Part shown: piece after piece, positions 9,811-18,064 of the stretch | Position numbering within the stretch: the first letter of the stretch is position 1 | Layout: every line of letters begins with the position of its first letter | Assembly: GCA_013368445.1 (NCBI GenBank) | Contig: JAACJO010000072.1 | Coordinates: 1-39,713, forward strand | Direction: 5' to 3' | Length of the DNA: 39,713 nt | Source: Leucocoprinus leucothites | Lineage: Eukaryota > Basidiomycota > Agaricomycetes > Agaricales > Agaricaceae | Notes under the pieces: generated by a model | Database searches by the model: none | What the model was told of the DNA's origin: nothing | The model's input: only the letters and a program-made list of their open reading frames with translations | Position numbers and translations under genes: made by a program

Positions 9811-10828
9811 TCAATACTTTGTATGACCTCCTCTTGCCCTGATAACTGCCTCAATCCTTCTGGGCATGCTTTCTATCAGCCTTTGGCACCTTTCTGCTGG
9901 AATCTTATTCCACTCCTCTACTAGCCTCTCCCACAATTCAAATACTCCCTTAGGTGGTCTTTCATATGCCTTCAGCTGGTCCTTCAGGTAGGTCCAGAGA
10001 TGTTCAATGGGATTTAGGTCAGGGGATTGTGCAGGCCATGATAGAACTTGAATGTTGTTATCCACAAACCATTGTTGTCCCAGTTGAGGTGTGTTTTGGG
10101 TCATTATCCTGCTGGAATATCCTCTCCTCCTCCTCCATCTCCAACTTTTCAAAGCTTTCCACCACCCCATTGTCCAAAATCTCGCAGTATTTCACTACAT
10201 CCATATTCCCTTGAACCTCAATCAGCTTTCCTACCCCATTCCACCCCATACACCCCCACACCATCATGTTACTACCTCCTCCATGTTTGACAGTAGGGAG
10301 AGTCATCCTATCTGACAGTGGTTCCCCCCTCTTCTTCCAGGTATACACCTTTCCATCTGACCCAATCCTGTTGATCTTTGTTTCATCTGTCCACAACACC
10401 CTCTTCCAGTCCTCCACTGTCCAATTCCTATGTTCATGTGCAAAGTCAAGGCATTCCTCACAATGTCACTTTTTGAGTAGAGGTCATTTGATCTTGGTTA
10501 CAGAGCAAAATCCATTATCCTGAAGGGTATTTATGACAGTTTGGGGTGTTACAGGGTCAGACAGAGTAGAGTTAATGAAATTTGTAGCCTGGACAGCATT
10601 ATCTAGCTTTCCAGAGGTTATTTGGTGAATTATTGCTTTTTTATCATGAGGAGAAAGCTTGGAAGGATGTCCTCCCTTGTTGTTTTCCTTGTCCCCATCA
10701 ACTTTTTTCTTGATCCTCCCAACAGTAGACTTGCCTAGACCAGTTTTATGTTCAATATGGCACAAGGAATAGCCATCTTTGAGAAGAGAATTGACTTGGG
10801 AGTATTGGATAGAGGAGATAGCTTTCAT
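9811..10828 (-). pseudogene. Tc1-type transposase pseudogene of element 2
   Basis: The N-terminal helix-turn-helix part begins at the ATG at 10828 and includes KTGLGKSTVGRIKKK. The frame is interrupted by two TGA codons near 10480 and 10460, both in Arg-rich context (after TKIK and after PLLKK), consistent with CGA to TGA changes. The same frame then continues through WTVEDWKRVLWTDETK (first catalytic Asp) and FQQDNDPKH (second Asp). Near 10090 it shifts by one base into the frame of QSPDLNPIEHLW (catalytic Glu). It ends SMPRRIEAVIRARGGHTKY, very close to the end of the element 1 transposase. All three catalytic residues are still visible, so the decay is recent. Confidence 0.88.
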
Positions 10829-10960
10829 GATGTAGTGGTAGGAAGAAAGACAGTTGTAGCCATCTCAACATGTCAACCAAGGTCACATGATCTTGCTTAT
10901 TACTCCCACACCTGCCCTGATGCTCCCCTGGCATGTTACAAGGTAGATACTGGGAGGCTG

Positions 10961-11175
10961 ACAGGGGGTCAAAAAACTGTCCCAATGAGTAGATATTTTC
11001 GATAATTCATTAATAATTCATTGATGGACAAGGTCATGTGATCATGGGAATATATGCTCCCAATATGTCAAGATACCTGTGTAAATATTTTCAGGATGAT
11101 AGGCCATATATCTGCCCTGGTATTAGCAAATATGTCCAAAATGCGAAAACATTGGGACAGTTTTTTGAGCCACTG
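10961..11175 (-). repeat. Element 2 right 215-bp terminal inverted repeat
   Basis: Reverse complement of 9585-9799 with about five differences. Its outermost 108 bp (11068-11175) are now the translated 3' end of the permease reading frame. Confidence 0.9.
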
Positions 11176-13290
11176 TAGATCCACAGTACTGATATCTACG
11201 AGGTCGTTGTACCACAGCCGCTTAATCTGAGAAGTCTCAGTGGAGGCTTGAAGTCCCGGTCGTTGGATGAGCATCCAGAAGATGCACATCACAATCATGA
11301 CAGGAATCTTAATATAATACGAGACAAAGTCGATTGGCTGAAAAGTTGGATAGAATGAAGACCATCCTTGGACTTATCAATATCACATCAGTCAAGTATC
11401 CAAACAAACAGCATCCTGGTGGGAAGAAGGCTCACTCAGAATCAGACAGAAGACAGATATAACCTGCGCCGGCTCTCAGGAAGCTATAGTGACTAGGTAT
11501 GGAGCTTACGTACCACGAATGCAGGGCCCCAAGGCCATGTCCAGGCTACACGAAACTTCATATCGTCCAAAGAACGCCCTTGTATAACCCAAGCTTTGCG
11601 GAACCGCCAACTTGCAAGACCAATAGAAAACCACGCAATTTGATCCGATACACCGACTAGGTTTTGCAACCAACTCCAAAGTGCCCCATTGCCGATATAA
11701 CTGCTCCCAAAGCAGAGGATGCTGATGCTACTCGTTGCCAACAACGAAGGCAGAGGAATTCCGCTCGTCGTAGTCCAGGAGAAAAGACGAGGTGCCTGTT
11801 TCGTGGCGGAGAGACCTGAAAGATGGACTATTGTCAGGAAGTTTTCACGCTTGGAAATGCTGTATCGTACCGTATAGGACTCGGGTACCTGCAAATAAAG
11901 CGTGATTCGCACCAGAAAGCACCGATGTAAAGACAACCGTATTCATAAATGATGCGGCGCTGGCTAGGTTGGCATGACGTGAGTGTTTAAGTCGGCCAGA
12001 TAGGCCTGGAACCCACCAGTGCCAACTTGTTGGAAAACAATTGTGAAAGGTGAAGTGACAGCGTCCCTGTTGGAAAGATTAGGGTATGTGTAGGGCACTG
12101 TCATGAAATTTTTATTAGCCGTAGTGCAAAGAAGCAGAAAAAAATACTGTGCCAACTGTTGAGGCCAATGAGCAGTACACTGACAACGTAGAAAATGAGG
12201 ATTCTATTGAAGAATCTCAGCGTACATTCAACGTTTCTGAGATGCAGGATCTGTTCACCTCCAGAAGACAAACTTGATGACTCTAGGCATGTTCTTTGAC
12301 GGATTTTTCATTTCACCAGCGGTGATACCCAAACTTTCGGTCCCACCGTCTAACTGCAATAACTAGAAGCCCACCAGACAAGGGCAGTAAACATTACTCA
12401 CAGGCAAAGCTCGCTGTTACGAACACACGAGCAAATCCACCGAATCCCCCCACAAAGGGTGCACCAGAAATTCTCCAATATTCACCGCCGATAAATCGAT
12501 GTTCAGAATTGATACCAACGTTCACAAGAATACCGAGAATGATAAACATGATAATTGCAATGACTTTCAATGAAGCAAGCCAATACTCTGAAGATTCGTT
12601 GGCACACAAATTTAACGCCACGACTGACAATGGCACTCACCGAGTTCTCCATAAACCTTCACATGAACAGCATTCACGCCCACCAGGAAGAACCAGAAAA
12701 TCAATCCAATCGTCCAAGGATGCCAATTCGTCCAGTAGGCCATCACCAACTGCGCTGCTACTAGGTGTCCCGCCACAGATACTGCGTCATTAAACCAGTA
12801 ATTCCAGGCCAACGCGAACCCATACGAAGGCGAGAAAAACCTCGTACAGTACGTCCCGAACGACCCGGCTATTGGGTACTGTGTCGCCATTTCACCAAGG
12901 AGTAACAGCGTAATGTATACAATGAATCCAATGATAGTGTAACATATGAGCATGCTCGCAGGACCGCCTGTCGCGAGAGAACTGCCTGTGCCAAGGAACA
13001 GGCCAGTTCCTATTGTTCCTGCGACTGCTATCATTTGTACTTGACGCGCCGAGAGACCTCTGTGCAGTCTTTCATTGTCCTTATCAACTGGTGGGGCTGG
13101 AAGGACATCCGATTGTTCTGCGGGAGAGAGCACCTGTGCGCCAGAGATAGCGCCGTAGCTTTCTGAAGTCCTGGAGTCTGTTTTATAGACGCTCACGGCG
13201 CTAAGCTCCTCAGTTTGCAGAAAGGAAGGTCGTAAACATACATGGTGGTGAAAGGAGAGGCTGGGATGAATGTTCACTGGATAACATCAT
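11068..13290 (-). CDS. Amino-acid permease (APC superfamily, fungal AAT/YAT type), tail replaced by transposon sequence
   Basis: A plasma-membrane amino-acid/proton symporter with about 12 helices. Ten exons joined from splice signals sum to 1719 nt, exactly 573 codons: 13242-13290, 12641-13177, 12402-12587, 12259-12349, 12157-12203, 12017-12097, 11871-11963, 11514-11815, 11436-11463 and 11068-11372. Helix 1 carries AVAGTIGTGLFLGTG. Other landmarks are LLLGEMATQYPIAGSFGTY, the join GELEYWLASLKVI, YGGTESLGITAGEMKNPSK, MNTVVFTSVLSGANHALFAG and IQGWSSFYPTFQPIDFVSYY. The 28-nt exon at 11436-11463 is needed to supply the family sequence before IQGW. Native coding ends at codon 537 (STVDL). The last 35 residues and the stop come from the element 2 repeat. 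The N-terminal exon is the least certain. Most of the transporter is intact, so function may persist with altered trafficking or turnover. Confidence 0.88.
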
Positions 13291-13845
13291 GAATTATGGC
13301 AAAATGGTGCAGAATAGCCAGTGGCAGGGGGGGGGATCGGGGAGAGAATGCTGAAGATTCAACATCCCAACTCTCTTAATTAGGATGATGATTGATGTCG
13401 ATGAACGATGGCACTGATGGCGGCCTGAAGCTTACCCACGCCACGCCTTGGCTGTACCGCGATCAGTAAACAGGCTGTTTATAGCGAGTAGTCATCATTA
13501 GATTGTACTTACTCTAAACACTACATATGCAAAACCCATTAAACGGAATCCCAGTTTACGATACAGCACAAAGCAATGTCCATCAAAAATCCCTTGGAGC
13601 TACAGGTGTATTCTACTGTCCCATCGGTCATGTCACCATGGCCCCCTACAGCAGCTGCTTCCACCTTGCATCACGGCACTTCTTCACTCACCGCTTAACT
13701 TCCTGTGAACGAGCACGCGTTGTGACAAGAGGAGTGTCAGGCATATCGACAGTCACAAGAGCATCTACTCCAAGGCATGTAATATTGACATAGAACCCGG
13801 GGATATTACGAGCTCCTAAGAGGACTGCGGCCAAAGCGGTTTCTC
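13291..13845. promoter_or_regulatory. Upstream region of the permease gene
   Basis: 555 bp between the permease start (13290) and the stop of the unknown gene next to it. Both lie on the minus strand, so it should hold the permease promoter and the neighbour's 3' end. The + strand ORF at 13527-13793 has no recognisable product. I see no defined motif. Confidence 0.35.
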
Positions 13846-14739
13846 CTAGTGGTGATGGTCGGTAAAGGGGTTTGGGTGGGTGCACAGAAATTGTGGGGAT
13901 AGAATGCGTAAGGAATAAAGAAAGTCTGGCACGAAGCTGATGGCCGGGGGGTTGTAGGCGTAATAAATTTGGACCCTGCCGTTGCGCGATGTGTGGTAGT
14001 TGTACGCTGGGACACGATACCGGGATTTTTCATACAACTACGTCGCATTCGGTAGCAGATTCGAAGGGCTGCCGTACATACCTACACACTTCTTGCAGCA
14101 GCCAGAACGACCAAGCAAGGATCACAACACGGGCGAGGTTCCCGACCCCAAGTCGGTGGCTGAATTCGAGTAAGCAACTGTGGACGGTCAGGGTCGCTAG
14201 GAGAGGAAGTATCAGCTCGGCGACATATGCTTAGGCTAACCGTTCTCGTGAATTGAGGGATAATTGTTCAGCAAACTCCAAGGGGTTGAGAGCGGTGGCG
14301 TTGAGGTTAGACCAGCGATAGCAGGAGGTAGAAGCTGTAAATAAGTAGGACTAGCATGAGTATTCTGCTGTAGCACAAAGCAAGGAGAGGTATCTACAAC
14401 ATATGTCTTCTTGAGATGGCTCTCGATGGCAGGGCTGATTTGACGATAATTTTTCGAGCTGCATGGGTTGTAAGCCATCCTTGGGCTCTTCTATTTCGGT
14501 GTCTGGCTCGGCGTCAACGATGTAGTCCATGGCGAGCTCTATGAAGTCGTTGGAAGGTGAGTCTACAACGTAGGAACCAACGGTGTAGCAACAGCCTATA
14601 ATGCTGGCGTAGTGAACAAGGTATGAGGACAAACCAAATCAAAGGAAATGAGGTTCACGGTCGTAGTAGATACAACAAGGGGCGCTCACTTCCAAATTCG
14701 AGTTTGCCGACTTTTGGAGGGACCCGCGGAGGAAGCATG
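13846..14739 (-). CDS. Hypothetical protein, five exons
   Basis: I do not recognise a family. Five exons (14691-14739, 14398-14595, 14241-14334, 14088-14196, 13846-14037) fit GT-AG introns and sum to 642 nt, an exact 213-residue frame from the ATG at 14739. The protein starts MLPPRVPPKVGKLEFG and has an acidic patch (DAEPDTEIEEPKDG). A middle part contains ALNPLEFAEQLSLNSRER and a Cys cluster (PRPCCDPCLV). The end is Tyr-rich (VPAYNYHTSRNGRVQIYYAY). No signal peptide or clear membrane helix is present. An extra 41-bp intron near the 3' end could move the stop to 13806. Its start lies 70 bp beyond the HYPK stop on the same strand. The uninterrupted phase across four introns is the main evidence that it is real. 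Confidence 0.5.
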
Positions 14740-14809
14740 AGGTCAATGTGTCATAAAAAAAACCACAGAATAAATTCCCTGGTATACACAACATTCTTGA
14801 TTGAAAGGT

Positions 14810-15319
14810 CTACGACGATTCGGTGCCGATATTATCACTGAAGGTGGGTGTAATTAAAGCTCGGATCGTCCTTCCCACATCACCACCATTTTCGAGTAGT
14901 GCTTTCTCCGCCTGTGCTCTAGTGATTTCGAATTCGTGAACCTATCGCGAGCCCAATTTATAATACAGACGTAGAGCATCAGAATATGGACAAAATCTAG
15001 AGCAAGAACACGCACAACGAGGTCGACGTCTTCTCGTTTGAGTGCAGCCAATCGAGGATCGCGAGGAGGTTTGGGTGGTTGCTTCTCGAGTATTCCTCCA
15101 GCTCTATATGCATCCTCTACCCGTGCTTTTACATAACTCAGGCCGTCCGCGAACTGGTAGTAATGCAGGACATGATGGTAGGATCCCACAATCAACGCGT
15201 TCGAGTGTCAGGAGGGGCCAATGAGGTCATTCAGAGTGAGCTGTTGTTTGTTCTATGTGGGATAGATGGCGTACGTTCATGATCACTTCGGGTTCTGGTC
15301 TACCGTTGCTCCGTGACAT
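14810..15319 (-). CDS. HYPK-like protein with C-terminal UBA domain
   Basis: HYPK binds the ribosome-associated N-terminal acetyltransferase NatA and modulates it. Three exons (15275-15319, 15016-15153, 14810-14941) give 104 residues. They read MSRSNGRPEPEVIMN, then FADGLSYVKARVEDAYRAGG, then a Pro-rich linker, KREDVDLV and a UBA-type end (VHEFEITRAQAEKALLENGG followed by DVGRTIRALI). The KREDVDL-to-end block is the nascent-polypeptide-associated UBA pattern found in HYPK and NAC-alpha. The short length and absence of a NAC domain favour HYPK. The frame is open further upstream to an ATG at 15433, which would add 38 residues; I prefer 15319 because family similarity starts there. It is divergent from ELP3. 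Confidence 0.8.
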
Positions 15320-15493
15320 AGTTGTTGCAAGAGAATGGACGACAAAAGGGTCGGAATTAGAGTACCCCGATTTGGTAATCGCTCCTGGTGAGAATTCTTG
15401 TTTGATTGCATCGCTTCTGTCATTTGTCTTCATCTCTGCCCTCCTCCAGATCGCAAAAGTCAGAGAGTGCTATTCTGACATCTGTGACACAGA
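15320..15493. promoter_or_regulatory. Compact divergent promoter between HYPK and ELP3
   Basis: Only 174 bp separate the two inferred start codons, which face away from each other. If HYPK starts at its upstream ATG (15433), just 60 bp remain. A shared bidirectional promoter is likely. I see no clear core motif. Confidence 0.5.
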
Positions 15494-17598
15494 ATGGTAC
15501 AGAGAACTAAGACTGAAGGTCCGCCTTCTGCTTTTCACTAGTTTATGAGTCCGCTCATGATGTGGTCAACAACTTGGCTCAACCTTACGTGCTGCTTCAT
15601 ACATTGTTACAATACGGGACAGGTCCATCGCAGGCCGAACAACTCCTCCGAGTTACCTCTGGTATCGCAGCAGAGCTCATAAAAGCACATGACTCCAACG
15701 TCTCGGTATCCCTCAATGAAATTCGAGCTCGTATTTCCAAGAAATATAGTTTTGGCGGTGTCCCTCGTCTAGTGGATATCATCAGCGCAGTACCAGACGA
15801 GTACAAGAAAGCTCTACTCCCAAAACTAAAAGCTCGGCCCATCCGTACCGCCAGTGGTGTATGTATACCTCATTCTAAAATCTCTTCGAGTGCTAACCTC
15901 GGACTTGGTATGTATGACTATGACTTCAGATAGCGGTTGTTGCAGTCATGTGCAAGCCTCACCGGTGTCCACATATCGCGATGACTGGGAATATCTGTGT
16001 GTACGTCTCATGATTTATCGCACTAGTGTCATTCGACTCACCTGTCTCACCACAGATATTGTCCAGGAGGACCTGATTCAGATTTTGATTACAGTACCCA
16101 GAGTTATACAGGCTATGAACCTACCAGCATGCGCGCCATCCGAGCGCGGTACGACCCGTATGAACAAACCAGAGGGCGTGTTGAGCAGTTGAGAAGCCTG
16201 GGTCACAGTGTTGACAAAGTATGTCCTCCAGTCCTACTGCTCTTTTCGAGGACTGACATTGCGGTCAGGTTGAGTTCATTATCATGGGAGGCACATTCAT
16301 GAGCATGCCAGAAGACTATCGGAGCAAATTCATTGCACAGCTGCATAATGCACTATCAGGGTATACAGGATTGGACGTGGATGAAGCAGTACGGTATGTT
16401 GCTTATTTCTTTAATGTTTTCCATCGCCCATTATTGGCCAAAAGATTTTCAGAGCAAAGCAAATCAAAAGCCATTGGCATCACCATCGAAACACGACCAG
16501 ACTACTGCCTCCGTCCTCATCTGTCTCAAATGCTCCGATACGGCTGCACGCGCCTCGAAATCGGCGTCCAGTCCGTTTACGAAGACGTAGCACGAGATAC
16601 AAACCGAGGACACACTGTCCGAGCTGTCTCGGAATCCTTCCACCTTGCCAAGGACGCAGGTTTCAAGGTTGTAGCACACATGATGCCCGACTTGCCCAAT
16701 GTTGGTGTTGAACGCGACTTGGAACAATTCAAGGAGTATTTCGAGAATCCGGCTTTCAGGAGCGACGGGCTGAAGATTTATCCAACGCTAGTGATCCGGG
16801 GTACTGGGTTATATGAGCTTTGGAGGACAGGAAGGTACAAGAATTATACACCGAATGTGCTGGTGGACGTTGTCGCGAGGATACTTGCGCTAGTTCCACC
16901 TTGGACGAGAGTTTATCGGGTACAGAGGTGAGCCTTCAGCGCCTAATTTACTGAATAGGCGCTCATAATATCGTATCTAGAGATATCCCTCTCCCTCTTG
17001 TGACGAGCGGTTGTGAGAACTCGGGGAACCTTCGTGAACTCGCTCTCAATAGGATGAAGGACTTTGGAGCCGTATGTCGAGATGTGCGGTTCCGTGAAGT
17101 CGGCGTGAGTCGTTTTTCTCATTCTGTCTTGGCAATTTCTGACGTCCCACCTAGATCCACGAAATCCATCACAAAGTTCGCCCAGAATCAGTCGAACTCC
17201 TAAGAAGGGACTATACAGCAAATGGAGGATGGGAAACCTTCCTCTCGTATGAGGACCCAGAAAAAGATATTCTCATCGGTCTTCTACGTCTGCGCAAATG
17301 CTCAGAGGAGGGCACTTTCCGACCGGAACTCGTACAAAAGCCCGGTGCTGAAGGAGGGTGCAGTATAGTTCGAGAGTTACATGTCTATGGCACCGCTGTA
17401 CCCGTGCATGGACGCGACCCGACGAAGTTCCAGCATCAGGGTTTCGGAACTCTGTTAATGGAGGAGGCAGAGAGGATTGCGAGAGAGGAGCATGGGAGCA
17501 TAAAGATTGCTGTGATTTCGGGTGTGGGGACGAGAGATTATTATAGGAAGTTGGGTTATGAGCTGGACGGGCCGTACATGAGTAAGATGTTGGTCTGA
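15494..17598 (+). CDS. ELP3: Elongator complex catalytic subunit Elp3
   Basis: Elp3 is the catalytic subunit of Elongator. It adds carboxymethyl-type groups to wobble uridine of tRNAs, using a radical-SAM cluster and an acetyl-CoA-binding domain. Eight exons (15494-15518, 15623-15858, 15930-16000, 16056-16218, 16269-16393, 16445-16927, 16981-17104, 17155-17598) sum to 557 codons, giving 556 residues; yeast Elp3 has 557. The cluster cysteines follow C-x9-C-x2-C (Cys100, Cys110, Cys113) in [15 protein letters not shown]. Other landmarks are [28 protein letters not shown] and [10 protein letters not shown]. The C-terminal GNAT domain has the acetyl-CoA loop QHQGFG (residues 502-507) and ends [11 protein letters not shown]. 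The first exon (MVQRTKTE) is the least certain part, because its intron starts with the weak donor GTCCGC. Confidence 0.96.
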
Positions 17599-18064
17599 TG
17601 CTAAGTAGGATAACTTAGCCGTTGGTGCTGCCACTTCAATCATCATTCATTCATTGTTGATGGGTTGGGGAACCTTTACAAGTGTAAAGCGGTCAATGTG
17701 TTGCCTCCTCGATTCATAGGAACTGGAGAAGGTCGAAGAGATTGTAGGGCGGATGGAAATCAAGGGTCATTACGTGCTTCTCTTTCTTGCTGGAATTGAC
17801 CCTCCAGAGTGCGAAACCGGTTGGGAAGAAGCATTTCAGAATAAGACGATATTTGGACGACCTGATAGACTTGGTTTTTCGTAAGTTTATCAGATAATTC
17901 GTCTGGTTGATCCTTCATCGAAATATCGGCCAATATTTCAGTGCATTATGAGATTATCTAATAGCGCCCCACATGAATCGCCCACAGTGTGACAGTTAAT
18001 TTCTCTCAGTCCCGTTATGGCAATACATGGCGAAGTGAGAAATGTCTGGATTAACCAGGGTGAA
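17599..18064. other. Convergent intergenic region between ELP3 and HEL2
   Basis: 466 bp between two convergent stop codons. It should contain both 3' UTRs and polyadenylation sites. I see no gene or repeat in it. Confidence 0.45.

Larger units (their letters stand above)
9585..11175. mobile_element. Tc1-type DNA transposon with 215-bp inverted repeats, transposase broken (element 2)
   Basis: A 1591-bp element whose ends begin CAGTGGCTCAAAAAACTGTC and are flanked by TA on both sides (9583-9584 and 11176-11177). The terminal inverted repeats are unusually long, 215 bp, with about five differences between the two arms, suggesting a fairly recent insertion. The transposase gene on the minus strand carries two in-frame stops and one frameshift, so this copy cannot move without help in trans. 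It is inserted in the last coding exon of the permease gene, and removing it with one TA restores the permease frame. Confidence 0.93.
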
